Assembly (NCBI GenBank): GCA_025991245.1
Contig: BQMJ01000014.1
Location: 186,001-250,000 of the forward strand
DNA: 64,000 nucleotides
Direction of reading: 5' to 3'
From: Galdieria partita
Lineage: Eukaryota > Rhodophyta > Bangiophyceae > Galdieriales > Galdieriaceae
Shown here: positions 44,568 through 55,337 of the stretch, one piece after another
How positions within the stretch are numbered: the first letter of the stretch is position 1
How the letters are laid out: each line of letters opens with the position of its first letter
Notes under the pieces: generated by a model
What the model was told of the DNA's origin: nothing
The model's database searches: none
Seen by the model: the letters and a program-made list of their open reading frames with translations, nothing else
Translations under genes and position numbers: made by a program

Positions 44568-44569
<2 letters not shown>
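43678..44569. other. Gene-poor interval
   Basis: About 890 bp between the acetate transporter and the microsatellite before topoisomerase IA hold no supported gene. An 86-residue frame at 43864-44124 begins at a TTG, is Arg-rich and resembles nothing known to me. No tRNA A/B boxes or terminator-like structures were found by eye. Confidence 0.5.
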
Positions 44570-44640
<71 letters not shown>

Positions 44641-44643
44641 TGT
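44570..44643. repeat. (TA)18(TG)16 compound microsatellite
   Basis: A run of about 18 TA units (44570-44606) continues directly into about 16 TG units, ending with GAGTGTG. The whole 74 bp alternates pyrimidine and purine, the classic composition for cruciform (TA) and Z-DNA (TG) formation under negative supercoiling. It ends 14 bp before the start codon of the topoisomerase IA gene. Confidence 0.97.
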
Positions 44644-44657
44644 GAAAAACTTGGCAA

Positions 44658-47632
44658 ATGAAATCGAATTGGAAACTGAGCCGCATGTCGTATCACACCT
44701 TTTGGGTATTTTGCTTCACTTGTTTGCATAGACATCATATTGTTTATGCAAAACCTCTTGACACCTATTTTGTAACTAATAAGTTTTCCAATCCTTTCCT
44801 TCCATTTTCTTTGGTACGTCGTTCTTTCTCGTTGAGTATAACTCGTCGAAAGCTTTCTCTGCTTCACAACAAGTGTTTGCCTTTTGTTCAAACTCTCCAA
44901 GCAACCCAAACAAGAGAAAACAATGGTAGACAAGCGGGAAAGAAAAAATGTGAAAGGAAAAAAGTTTCATCCAACAAGGTTGGTATTGACTTGTTGCAAG
45001 ATAGCTACAATTTACTTGCATCCACTAGGCAAAGAGAAAAGAATCCATAGGTCTAGTGATAGTTGAATCGCCCGCAAAGGCAAAGACTATTCAGAAGTTT
45101 TTACCAGAGAGATATATTGTAGACTCTTGCATGGGTCACGTAAGGAACTTACCAGAATCAGCCAAGGACATACCTGACGAACTAAAGAAACACCCTTGGG
45201 CCCGTTTAGGGGTGAATGTGGAAAATAACTTTGAGCCTATATACACAATTTCAAAAGACAAAACCAAAATTGTTAACCACTTGAAGGAGTTGGTCAAGGC
45301 TTGTGACGAATTGATACTTGCCACAGATGAAGACCGAGAAGGGGAAGCCATCGCGTGGCATCTCGTTCAAGTATTGCAACCAAAAGTATCTTATAAACGA
45401 GCTGTATTCCACGAAATAACCAAAGAAGCGATAGTTGAATCTTTCGAGAACTTGCGAGATATACATATGAATCTCGTTCATGCTCAGGAAGCGAGACGCA
45501 TTCTTGATCGTTTGGTTGGTTTTACATTATCTCCTATTTTGTGGAAAAAGATAGCTCCGAGACTTTCGGCAGGTAGAGTTCAAAGCGTTGCATTAGCTAT
45601 GATTGTTCAGAGAGAACTGGAGCGAATAACGTTTCGTCAAACTGTTTTTTACAATATTGTAGCAAAACTTGCTTTATCTCAACAATATGAAGTCATTGAA
45701 ACAAAAGAAGGTTTGACGGCATGGCTGACAGCATTGAATGGGAAACGTCTTGCAACTGGAAAAGACTTTGATCCAAACACTGGAGACTTGAAGAAGGAGA
45801 GTAGAGAAGAAGGTCTCATTCATTTGGACTTACAATTTGCTGAGAATCTTATAAAAAGGATAGTAGAAAGCGGTACTTCTTGGAGAGTAAAATCTATTGA
45901 AAAGCGGAAATTGAGTCGAAAAGCACCTGCACCCTTCATTACATCCACGCTTCAACAAGAATCTAGTCGTCGACTTGGCTTTACAGCAGGGGAGACCATG
46001 CGTTTGGCACAAGATTTGTATGAGCAAGGATTCATTACTTATATGAGAACGGATAGTCCAGCTTTGTCTAATCAAGCTAAAAATGCGGCCCAAAAATGTA
46101 TCGTAGAGCAGTTTGGTAAAGATTTTCTTCAAGATGCTTCTTTAGGCAACAGCTCACCAAAAGCATCCAAGTTGGCCCAAGAAGCTCATGAAGCAATCAG
46201 ACCAGCAGGAACTAGTTTCCTTTCTCCTGATCAAGTGGCCCATCAAGTAAGCGCCAAGCATCAGAAACTTTATGAACTTATCTACCGACGTACATTAGCA
46301 TCTCAAATGAAGAATGCAGAATTTTTTGTAACAAGTGTGGATATCGATGCTAGTTTAGAAGATGGAAGTATTGCAACTTTTCATACTTCAGGTAGAATCC
46401 TTGTATTTGAAGGATATTTGAAGGCATTTAGTGAAAATTATGGAATGGAGGAAAGTTTGGACGACATGGATGATAACCCTTGGTCGATATATAGTAAGAA
46501 CTTGCCAGAGTTATATGAAGGTCAAGCATTGTATTCTTTTCATCTGGAACCTATGATGCACTCTACGAAACCGCCAGCACGATACACGGAAGCAGCATTG
46601 ATTAAAGCATTAGAAGCAGAAGGAGTTGGACGACCAAGTACTTATGCGTCTATTCTGGAGACTTTGGTAGAGCGGAAATATGTACATCGGGAGAGAAGTC
46701 GTGGAAAGTCACGCACTAGTCTTGTGCCATGTCTTTCTGCAGTTTCTGTAGTTAAACTATTGAATCAACACTTTCCGGAAGTGACCAATCCTCAGTTCAC
46801 TGCTTCGATGGAGGAGGCGTTGGATAATATAGCTAATGGCAAAGCGGATCATATTGAATACTTGCGTTCCTACTTTTTGGGAGAATATGGTCTTCGAGAA
46901 AGGGCCAGAGAAAAGGAAAAGAACATCGATAGTCAGGAGGTTCGTCTTCTTGATCTTCCTATTCGACATGAAAATACAAATGAAGTAGTCCAAGTGAAAG
47001 TGGGCCCCTATGGTCCTTATATAGAATTGGTAGGAAGTTCTACGAAGAAACTGAATCTTTTGGATGAAATGTCTCCAGAAGAGCTGTGCTCCAAAACTAT
47101 CGAAGAACTTGTCGAAGAAAGAAAGGGGAAATTTCTTGGTTATGATCCCGAAAGTTGTCATGCAGTTTTCCTAAAGAAAGGCCGGTTCGGATGGTTTCTC
47201 CAGTTGGGTGAGGCTGATTCTGAGAGTATGGAGGAAGAAGAAGAGGAAGGGGAGGAGGAGAGACAAGAGTGTGAAGGAACCAGAAAGAGACGAGTAGTGA
47301 AAAATGTTCGTTTGCCTTCGAATGTAAATGTTGATTCATTGGATTTGGAGAGTAGCTTGAAATGGCTATCTTTGCCTAGGGTTCTTGGAGTGGATCCTCA
47401 TACCGGTAAAGAAGTTGTAGCTAGTGTAGGTCCTTTTGGTCCCTATGTTGGATGTGATGGGAAATATATTAGTTTGAAGTCAGATATGGCATCCGTATTT
47501 GAGATTGACTTGAAGACTGCTATAGAATTGATATCTAATCCTGTGATGTTTCAAAGTCGAAAGAAAGACAATAATACAAAACAACCATACAAGTCATCGA
47601 ACATGCCCGGAAGAAAAGAGACCAAGCAGTAG
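44658..47632 (+). CDS. topA: DNA topoisomerase I, bacterial type IA (organellar)
   Basis: Two exons (44658-44978, 45029-47632; 50 bp intron) encode 974 residues. The first ~110 residues are a basic, Ser-rich leader with a hydrophobic start, probably targeting plastid or mitochondrion. The Toprim domain starts G-L-V-I-V-E-S-P-A-K-A-K-T-I and holds A-T-D-E-D-R-E-G-E-A-I-A-W-H. The catalytic tyrosine lies in G-F-I-T-Y-M-R-T-D-S. A-P-F-I-T-S-T-L-Q-Q-E and G-V-G-R-P-S-T-Y-A-S-I are typical. C-terminal repeats (G-P-Y-G-P-Y-I, G-P-F-G-P-Y-V) are of the kind seen in cyanobacterial enzymes; Cys4 zinc fingers are absent. The enzyme relaxes negative supercoils and the gene is likely derived from the plastid ancestor (inference). 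Confidence 0.93.
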
Positions 47633-47787
47633 TTTTTAGGAAAACAAAGCTTTAGTGGCCATTTTTTCAATTTCACAATTGTAATGATCATAATGGTAAT
47701 AGAAAGGAATAAACAACTTGAGCGTCAGTTTGAAGTAAAACGGGAATGGGAGCCAATGAAGTTAATTGATTACCGATTGACAACACG

Positions 47788-48102
47788 ATGGCTCCTGTGA
47801 AAGAGATTCGAGGTCCTTATTTGGTAAGAAAGAAAATATTTTAGGAACTTTCTTTCCTAATTGAAAAGGTTGGAGCAATAATAGGTGGAGCTTTGTTGTT
47901 TGTGGTTCCTGCTGCTGTCATACCAATATTGTCACGTCGTAATAAGAGAAATTGGCAGCAGTATAGACAAGAAAGACTGGAAGAAGAAAGGTAGAAGAGT
48001 TACTCTCTGGTAGAGTCGTATTGACCACAAGCATATAGAAATCGTCGACTGGAAGAAGAGGAAAATAGGTCAGGTGCTAGCCAGGAAACTTCCAACCAGT
48101 GA
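47788..48102 (+). CDS. 73-residue single-pass membrane protein
   Basis: Three exons (47788-47823, 47869-47990, 48039-48102) with introns of 45 and 48 bp, all with GT..AG ends and matching phases, encode M-A-P-V-K-E-I-R-G-P-Y-L followed by one hydrophobic helix (G-A-I-I-G-G-A-L-L-F-V-V-P-A-A-V-I-P-I-L). A basic stretch R-R-N-K-R then precedes a charged helix (R-L-E-E-E-R-N-R-R-L-E-E-E-E) ending T-S-N-Q. The three-way phase agreement and continuous charged helix across the second intron argue that it is real. I do not recognise the family. Its size would suit a small subunit of a membrane complex, but this is speculation. Confidence 0.6.
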
Positions 48103-48255
48103 AACTCCCAGAGTGGATAATACTAGCTGCAATTGGAAAGTTGGAAATTCGTTTTAGGTATCAAGTAAATATCTTGTTGTATAGAGTGGTAGTCGCAATG
48201 TTGGTCGAAATTTTGTAGTAGAATTGTGTGACCATGGCAAGACAATGAGTTTTTC

Positions 48256-48859
48256 ATGGAGCACTCTTTCATATCTGAAGATAGAAAACAAGTATTTGTG
48301 TTGACGTCGGAACCTCTAACCGTTGAGAAAGTGACCAAGTCAGTCTCTGCGTTAGAATCGGTTGGAGTATTGTTGAATATATGTGAAAAGTGAATAAACA
48401 GTTCCGTTAGGGCGCCATTGCGTCGTTTTGTGGTATCACAAGGAAATACAACCAAGGAAAGGAAATAAGGTTCTTAGAATATGAGTCATATTTCGCGATG
48501 GCTCTTTCTGAGTTGAGAAAGCTTGGTGAAGAGGTATTTGGACTCTACCAGCTCTAGTATTCATCTAAGCTGTTCAGATACGCTCTCACTGGAAGGTTGA
48601 AGGAATCTCGATATGGCATCGCCTTGGAAGAGTAGATGTTGGAGAAACGAGTGTGATAATAGCAGTTTCTGCGGTTCACAGAAGGGAAGCTTTGGGTAAG
48701 GAAGTTTTTTATGTTGATATTCGTTATACGTACTTTTTGATCCAAGAAGCTTGTCATTTTGCAATCGATCAGTTGAAGGCAAGAGTTCCCATCTGGAAAA
48801 AAGAATATTTTGTTAGCAGTGAGCCGGAGTGGCGTGAAAACCCAGAGTTTCAAAGTTAG
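48256..48859 (+). CDS. MOCS2B: Molybdopterin synthase large subunit (MoaE)
   Basis: Four exons (48256-48366, 48411-48533, 48578-48695, 48747-48859) with introns of 44-51 bp encode 154 residues, the standard MoaE length. Seen in order: [47 protein letters not shown], and P-I-W-K-K-E with the catalytic lysines. The complex inserts two sulfurs into precursor Z to make molybdopterin; the small subunit is not in the window. The first donor may be at 48361 or 48367, both in phase. It converges on ChlD with 32 bp between stop codons. Confidence 0.92.
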
Positions 48860-48891
48860 TATACTAATGCACAACAGGGCGGAACTTTGTC

Positions 48892-51120
48892 TCAGAAACT
48901 ACTGTTTATGCTTGAAATAACTTGTCCAGCTAAGGAAGCTACTGCAGAGTCAGTAGCTTTTGGAAGATAGTTGTAAGTTCCGTTGGCAGAATCGGCGATA
49001 TCTTTTGCTATACCTGTTGACACAAATTTGTTCTCTGTATCAATACAAAGTAGCTTAACTTTTGACAATGCTGCTATTTTTCTAGCCATTTCTAATACTT
49101 CTTGTTTCAACTCTGCTTTGCTCTTTTTAGTATCAGAGGCTTCTCCTAAGCTTTGCGAAAGTGGAATATTTGCTCTACCATCGCTAATCAATACTATGAT
49201 TGCTTGTCCCACGTCTCCAGTACTGAGAGCCTGAATTCCCACCTTTGAAGCCAAAAATAAACCATGCGCAAGAGGAGAACCTCCACCACAAGGCATAGTC
49301 TCCATTCTTCTTTTAGCCATAGCTACTGAACGAGTGGGTGGAAGAAGTATCTGTGCATTCTCACCTTGGAAAGAAATAAGAGAAATCTTATCACGAGACT
49401 CATAGGCAGATGATAACAGCCTTATTGCTGCACCTTTTGCCGCATTCATTCGATTCAGAGCCATCGAACCCGAGGCATCCACTAAGAAAATAACCAAAGT
49501 CCCTGCTTTCTTAGACATCTTCTTGATACGAATATCCTGATTCCTAATATAGACACGATGGTCGTTCAATGACTTGATGTCCTTGTAGCGTTCCCTTCTC
49601 ATCTTCTGTAGAGGAGCTGCTGCTCGTAAAGTGGCATCTAATGCAATTCTCCAAGTATCTCCACGAGGCAACACGGGCTTTATATAACGACCTCTATCAA
49701 ACGAATATATTGTACCCCGTTTTCCACTACGACCGATCTTTTGCTTTGATGCAAACTGAAGCAAATTTGGATCCACAATGCCTCCTTCAGGATCAAACAT
49801 AAACTCTTCTGGAACCAACGAGTTGGATTCTTCTTGTTCTTTACTCTCTATATCCTCTGGTTCCACGTCTGAAGATGAGGAAGATGGAGGAGGTGGCTGA
49901 GAACGTGTCTCCTGTACTGGTTGTTGTTCATTATTCATAACACACATTGCTCGTGGAACAAGAACAAGTTTCACTGCTGTTCGAAGATCCTCTTCCGATA
50001 CATAGTCTCGATTATCCAATGCTGCAGAAGCTTTTGCGGCTTCTACTGCAAAAACTTCACCGCGATGACCAATACATTGACCTCGAGATGCCTCTGTACA
50101 CAAATATTCTATTTGTTCTTTCGTAATGACAACATCATTCAAAAATTCTCTCGAAAAAATAATTCTGGAAGCTATTTCTTGTGTTTCTTCATTGAATTGG
50201 TCAATCAACTCATGTCTCTTGTCAGAAAACATGTTACTAATATTCACTGCCTCTGTGCGTTGATCATGTGTTAGCGGTTCATTATCCACTGAAAGAGAAA
50301 CAGCAAATCTATCCAAAACATGGGGTCTTATTTCTCCCTCTTCGACATTGTATGTGGCAATAAACAGAGGTTCACAGGGATATATTACAGAGAATCCTTC
50401 ACGTTCTACAACAACCTGTCCATCTGCTAATACACTAAGAAGGATATTGACTATCGAATCGTCCAAAAGATTAAGTTCATCCACGTAGAGCACACCTCTG
50501 TTTGCTTTTGCTAGAATACCTGGTTGAAAAACGGGTTCACCTCTGCTCAAAGACTCTTCAATATCTACAGAACCCAACAATCTATCTTCTGTTACGTTCA
50601 GAGGAATTTGAACAAAATGTGGTTTCATTATAACAACTTCATCCGAATTACTCTCCGGTGGTAGATTGCAAAAAGATCCCTTCTGTATCTCTATTGGAGG
50701 CAGCAGTGCGTGTATTGCTCGTGCCATAATAGACTTTCCTGTTCCTCTTCTTCCTGATAAAATGATACCTCTCAAATTCTTATTGACAGCTGCAAGTAAC
50801 AGAGCAACTTTTACTGCATCTTGCCCTACAACTGCCGCCAGAGGAAAGTCAGAATATCTTGCATTCTCCAAACTATCTGAAACTTGGGATTTTCCCGAAA
50901 CGTTTCTTTCTGAAGGTGTCGTAGCTAGACATCGAGTCGTTGAAAGTGTACTTTTCCAAACAGGTTTCAAGCCAATTCTGCACTTCTGAGGTAACCATGG
51001 GAACTTTGCTAGCTGTACTGTCTTACTATAATGACATAGACGCCCTTGACACCTGTGCTTTAAGCAAGTTGAACCAAAGTAAAAGGCAATCACTAAATCT
51101 CCTTGGCGTTTCATCACCAT
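48892..51120 (-). CDS. chlD: Magnesium chelatase subunit D
   Basis: A single-exon gene of 742 residues. Residues 1-75 form a Ser/Arg-rich plastid transit region. The AAA+ domain follows, with Walker A G-R-R-G-T-G-K-S and Walker B V-L-Y-V-D-E-L-N-L-L. A Pro/Ser then acidic linker is next (P-P-P-P-S-S-S-S-S-D-V-E-P-E). The integrin-like VWA domain has the MIDAS site D-A-S-G-S-M and G-G-S-P-L-A-H-G. That order is diagnostic of ChlD, which with ChlI and ChlH inserts Mg into protoporphyrin IX at the first step of chlorophyll synthesis. Unlike many ChlD proteins the Walker motifs are well kept. The ATG is 41 bp from the stop of the upstream KAS II gene, on the same strand. Confidence 0.95.
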   Translation of the reverse strand: MVMKRQGDLVIAFYFGSTCLKHRCQGRLCHYSKTVQLAKFPWLPQKCRIGLKPVWKSTLSTTRCLATTPSERNVSGKSQVSDSLENARYSDFPLAAVVGQDAVKVALLLAAVNKNLRGIILSGRRGTGKSIMARAIHALLPPIEIQKGSFCNLPPESNSDEVVIMKPHFVQIPLNVTEDRLLGSVDIEESLSRGEPVFQPGILAKANRGVLYVDELNLLDDSIVNILLSVLADGQVVVEREGFSVIYPCEPLFIATYNVEEGEIRPHVLDRFAVSLSVDNEPLTHDQRTEAVNISNMFSDKRHELIDQFNEETQEIASRIIFSREFLNDVVITKEQIEYLCTEASRGQCIGHRGEVFAVEAAKASAALDNRDYVSEEDLRTAVKLVLVPRAMCVMNNEQQPVQETRSQPPPPSSSSSDVEPEDIESKEQEESNSLVPEEFMFDPEGGIVDPNLLQFASKQKIGRSGKRGTIYSFDRGRYIKPVLPRGDTWRIALDATLRAAAPLQKMRRERYKDIKSLNDHRVYIRNQDIRIKKMSKKAGTLVIFLVDASGSMALNRMNAAKGAAIRLLSSAYESRDKISLISFQGENAQILLPPTRSVAMAKRRMETMPCGGGSPLAHGLFLASKVGIQALSTGDVGQAIIVLISDGRANIPLSQSLGEASDTKKSKAELKQEVLEMARKIAALSKVKLLCIDTENKFVSTGIAKDIADSANGTYNYLPKATDSAVASLAGQVISSINSSF

Positions 51121-51161
51121 TTTGGAAGAACAAACTTTTATTTGGGAAAATATTTTTAAGA

Positions 51162-52725
51162 TTATTCATCATATGCACCCAATACAAGTACACTATTATG
51201 ACCACCAAAACCAAATGAGTTGCTCATAGCTACTCGAACTCGATGTTCTTTGGCAACATTTGGAACAACGTCCATATCTATTTCAGAATCTAACTGTTCT
51301 ACGTTCAACGTTGGATGCAGCTTTCCAGTCTGTATTGCTTTGATAGTTGCGACTCCTTCCAATGCTCCGGCCGCACCTAAACCATGGCCTATCAGAGACT
51401 TTGTAGAATTCATTTTGATTCGGTCTTTGCACTTTTCAAAAATGGACTAGATGAAAAGATTAGAAAATGTGAGAAGCTAAAGATGCCAATATATATACTT
51501 ACTCGAATAGCCCGAAATTCAGCAATATCTCCTAGCGGAGTAGAAGTTGCATGTGCATTGATATAGTCCACATCCGCAACACTTATACCAGCGTCCTGCA
51601 ATGCCAACTGTATGCATTTTATTACACCACGTCCTTCAGGTTGAGGCTCTGTGATATGATGCGCATCACAAGTCTGCGCTCCTCCAAGATATTCACAAAG
51701 AATAGGAGCTCCTCGTCTAAGAGCACTTTCTAAACTTTCTAAAACCAAAACACCACAACCTTCTCCCATCACGAAGCCATCTCTTTCGGTATCCCAAGGT
51801 CTGGATGCTTTGGTGGGTTCATCATTTCGTTTCGACAATGCTCGACAAGCGATAAAGCCAGTTATACCAATCTGAAAATACAAGTTCAGCGTAGAATAAT
51901 ATAAAAATAATCAAAACTTACAGGAGTCAATGCAGCTTCTGAACCTCCTGCTAAAATCATATCAGCTTCACCTCGTTGAATATGTACTGCTGCATTATTG
52001 ATCGCATGATTGGACGTCGCACATGCAGTTGAGACAGAATAGTTAGGACCCATAAACCCTGTCTCGATTGCTATCATAGCTGAACCCAAGTTACTTATGG
52101 AATTGGGAATAAAAAACGGTGAAATTCTATCATATTGGTCTGCCAAAAGTTTCTCAACTCCATCTGTAAACGATGTTAAACCTCCCATTCCACTTCCAAC
52201 AATAGCACCACAACGTTCCATTTGAAGCTTTGAAAAACTCTCAGAACCTAAAGCAACACCTGCGTTTTCCAAAGCTAACTTGGCAGCTGCCACAGAATAA
52301 CAAATTACTGGATCTAGCCTTCTTGCTAACTTTGGAGACATATATTTGCTGGCTTGGAAGTTTTCAGATGTTATTTCACCTCCTATTTTAGTAGGGAATT
52401 TGTCTACTGGAAACCTATCAATCCTCTTTATTCCACTCTTTCCAGCAAGTAGTTGGTCGTAGAAGTGATCGACGTTTGTTCCAAAACAGGATACCACACC
52501 CATTCCTGTCACTACAACCCTCTTCCTAGGACCATCCTTTCCGTTATCTCTGTAATAAGTCTGCATTCTCAAAGTCAATCCGCCAAATTTCTTTCGACGA
52601 GTTGAGTTGCCCACTCGTAGTCCATACTTTTTGGTCGGCAAAGTCCTCGACTGATTAGATAAGGCAACGTGACACTGAAACGCAGAAAGATGATTAGTTT
52701 TCCACTTGAAACTAGTATCGTTCAT
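51162..52725 (-). CDS. fabF: Beta-ketoacyl-ACP synthase II (plastid)
   Basis: Three exons (52725-51922, 51871-51503, 51446-51162) with introns of 50 and 56 bp encode 485 residues. The start is the first in-frame ATG (M-N-D-T-S-F-K-W); the frame further upstream has no ATG. Residues 1-65 are Ser/Arg-rich, a likely transit peptide. V-V-V-T-G-M-G-V-V-S-C-F-G opens the synthase. The catalytic triad is clear: Cys in V-S-T-A-C-A-T-S-N-H, His in N-A-H-A-T-S-T-P-L-G-D, and His in T-K-S-L-I-G-H-G-L-G-A. The enzyme extends acyl-ACP in type II fatty-acid synthesis. The first exon could have an upstream partner, but the present model needs none. Confidence 0.93.
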
Positions 52726-52872
52726 AGGTAATTGATATGTTTTGCTATTAAAAGAGAATTCAAAGGATGACAGCTCAATCTTAACAAGTTGGTCCGACGG
52801 CCCACCACGCTCCACCACTACAATCGCTCAACGTTGTGAGAGGCGTCGGCCGATCTCCAGCGACTCGCCAAG

Positions 52873-53781
52873 TTAAGATATCCAATGAAGAAAGAGAAGC
52901 GAAAAAGTTGCAACCAGTATACAAAATATCCAATAAAAATTCCATGAAGAGTTTTTCTTGGATAATCGTTTCAGTTCCTTATTACCTTTCTGGACGTTTT
53001 CCAGACTATATATAGCATCATGATATAGGGATTCAATCTCCTCCGCTTGTTCCGACAACTTTATAGATAAAACCTGATTAAGTGCAGCTATCTCAACAGC
53101 TTGCCTCTCTACACTCTTCACTTGTTCTAGTGTCTCCATGAGGTCTAGTAACATCGTTTGATTCTCTCCTTCCAAGATAAGTTGCTTATGTCCTCGGCTT
53201 CTCTGATCGTGTGTACGCATATCTCCCTCGTTCAAAGAGTTTGAATTCTCAATGGCCATATTTGACAACGGTCTCTCTGTATTGTTACTTGTATTCGTTT
53301 TTCTCGGTATACTGGGCTCCTCGGAAGTTGTCACATTCAGTACTCTTTGAATACGTAAGGCAGAAAAGTCCTCCTCTACTGTCCGAAGTAGCTCCATCAG
53401 TGAGGAAATAACTCCAAGTCTATATGCACGTAAACAAGACTCTCTTGCATCCGTTGAATGATCCTCTACGCCTACTAGGTTCTTCAGTTGTATCAAAAGC
53501 GACAAGCTTTCCTTCAAGTTTTTCGAGACAAACGCTTCAAATGCATCCCTTTCCTTTTCAGACATAATCAAACTTCCGGCTGTGAACATGAGATACTTTC
53601 GTCGTTTGGAAGAAATATACTCCTTTGTTGAATGTACCCTTTGGTGTATTTCCAACGCCAAAGCAACAAACTCACTATAGTTAGACTGTTTGTGCTCCCA
53701 AGCAGCGACATTTTCACCATATCCAAGTCTTTGTGCAACGTTGATAAACTCTGTCGTTCGGTCCATAGCCAACAATGGCAT
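52873..53781 (-). CDS. STX18: Syntaxin 18 / Ufe1-type Qa-SNARE of the ER
   Basis: A single-exon gene of 302 residues (ATG 53781; the Met at 53766 is also possible). An N-terminal helical bundle (M-D-R-T-T-E-F-I-N-V) is followed by a Ser/Asn-rich linker, a SNARE motif at about residues 205-270 with V-E-R-Q-A-V-E-I-A-A-L and a zero-layer Gln in L-S-E-Q-A-E-E-I, and a C-terminal hydrophobic anchor (F-Y-W-I-F-C-I-L-V-A). In yeast and animals this SNARE accepts COPI vesicles returning to the ER. The syntaxin 18 call rests on the long N-terminal domain and the V-Q-K-G-N-K spacing to the anchor; the general SNARE call is firmer. Confidence 0.75.
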   Translation of the reverse strand: MPLLAMDRTTEFINVAQRLGYGENVAAWEHKQSNYSEFVALALEIHQRVHSTKEYISSKRRKYLMFTAGSLIMSEKERDAFEAFVSKNLKESLSLLIQLKNLVGVEDHSTDARESCLRAYRLGVISSLMELLRTVEEDFSALRIQRVLNVTTSEEPSIPRKTNTSNNTERPLSNMAIENSNSLNEGDMRTHDQRSRGHKQLILEGENQTMLLDLMETLEQVKSVERQAVEIAALNQVLSIKLSEQAEEIESLYHDAIYSLENVQKGNKELKRLSKKNSSWNFYWIFCILVATFSLLFLHWIS

Positions 53782-53927
53782 ATTGTTCTAATAAATACAA
53801 CAAAATGTCATGATCGACTTTCCAGTTGAATATGAAAAAAGGAATCAAACAAGTGATAAATTTATTACTCCACTCATTTTATCTGTCTCAGTATAAAATG
53901 TTAAAATATTGTTGTTATTCAAGAACC

Positions 53928-54995
53928 TCAATCGTCCCTTTCGTCTTCCTCTTCATCATCACTACGAATATCTCCACCATCCTGCCTTAGTGCCTCCGTC
54001 GAAGCCGACAAAGAACGATACACCATTTTCAGAATGAGTGAAAACCAAAAACAATGCAAAAGTTGTAAAACGAAAAGAGCAACGAGGCATAAGAAATAAT
54101 GTAACAAATAAAACTGCCAATGAGCAGCCCAATGATTAAACGAAGGCTAAGTTCATCATTTCATTACTTGAACTAAAGACGAAATCAGCACAACATACCT
54201 TTTCAAGTACCATACGTAACGAGTCCACGGCTACCGACCACACAACCCTGGGATAAATAACCAATCTTCGTGATTCATTTAGTTTACAATGAAATCGTCA
54301 AAATAACTTCTTGATTACCTTGTCAAATAAAAAACAACGGCAAAAAATGAAAATACGTAGATATCCGCATTCCATCTTACATAGTACAACACTTTTGCCA
54401 AATATAATAGAATATCACTCGCATCATGTATACAAAGAATATAAAGCCCGATTCGGACATATCCAAATAGATAACTTATAAATACCAAAAATATGGTGCT
54501 GCTGTGATGAATTACAAACTCCATAAAGTCAGAGCGCCTCGTGTCAAACGAGAGGAACAACAAGGCGCCACAGTAGTAACCAGCTTCCATAAGATAATAA
54601 CTCCGGAAAAGAGTACTCATAGGAGCTGGAAAGGGTGTCCAAAATTCCCTAATAATGGCCTCTCGGGGGTCTACAGTCCAGCGTTCTTGGGTGATAACCA
54701 CTACGCCATACCAGAACGAGAATATGTAAAACACAGTATAAAAAATATTCTCACAAATTTTTCGTCTTCGAATTGGCGTAAATTTTGAAAACCAAAGTGG
54801 AAGCAGCTTGTTTTGTAAAACGAATCGAAGAGTTGCTGCCAGAACCGTGACAAACAGTACAATGAAGACATCCTCTCGTTGAAAAAAAGGATTAAGCGTA
54901 TGAACAGGTCTTTCCTCTTTCAAAACCTGCTCTTGTTTAATAATCTTTATAATTTCCCTTAGGGACTCAAAAGCTTTGTGATATTTTAGCGTCAT
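53928..54995 (-). CDS. Ceramide synthase (LAG1/CERS, TLC domain)
   Basis: Three exons (first 54995 to about 54322, last ending at TGA 53930) encode about 330 residues with six or more membrane helices. The TLC-domain Lag1 core is visible: R-R-S-D-F-M-E-F-V-I-H-H-S-S-T-I-F-L-V-F-I-S-Y (paired His of the active site) and I-H-D-A-S-D-I-L-L-Y-L-A-K. The last exon ends with a cytosolic tail D-I-R-S-D-D-E-E-E-D-E-R-D-D, the acidic motif often phosphorylated in this family. It acylates sphingoid bases with acyl-CoA in the ER. The middle exon is short (about 49 nt), with good splice signals on both sides. Confidence 0.87.
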
Positions 54996-55337
54996 AACTC
55001 AACAATTGTTGCTTGTGTAGAAATAATTCGTGGACTGCAGTTCGAAAATTATGAATGTTCAGCGACCGTTGCATGAAACAGACAAGTTTCAAGATGGTGT
55101 ATGGATTCATCAAATAACTTTTTGGAAAACAAGAAATAAAACTCTTTCTATGGTTATTTCTTTCTTGAGATTACAAACTTCCGCTTCTATCAACCACAGA
55201 TAATACTTGGAAAACTTAGATATGGGAAAGAGGACAGACAATTCTTATAACTGAACAAAGTAAACGACCAAAACTATTCCTAAAAGGCGATTCTAAAATT
55301 TCTACTTGTATTCGAAACTGATACAAATCCTATGATA
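54996..55337. other. Intergenic, no feature seen
   Basis: These 342 bp lie between the start of the ceramide synthase and the stop of PRPP synthetase, both minus-strand genes. No coding frame, repeat or RNA structure was recognised. The ceramide synthase promoter and the PRPP synthetase 3' end are presumed here. Confidence 0.5.

Noticed and set aside
44570-44643. Regular short repeat resembling an array
   Set aside because: It is a dinucleotide microsatellite; there are no spacers, so it is not CRISPR or a satellite array.
48123-48455. 110-residue minus-strand frame beneath MoaE
   Set aside because: It is the antisense shadow of MoaE exons 1-2, which have strong conservation on the plus strand.
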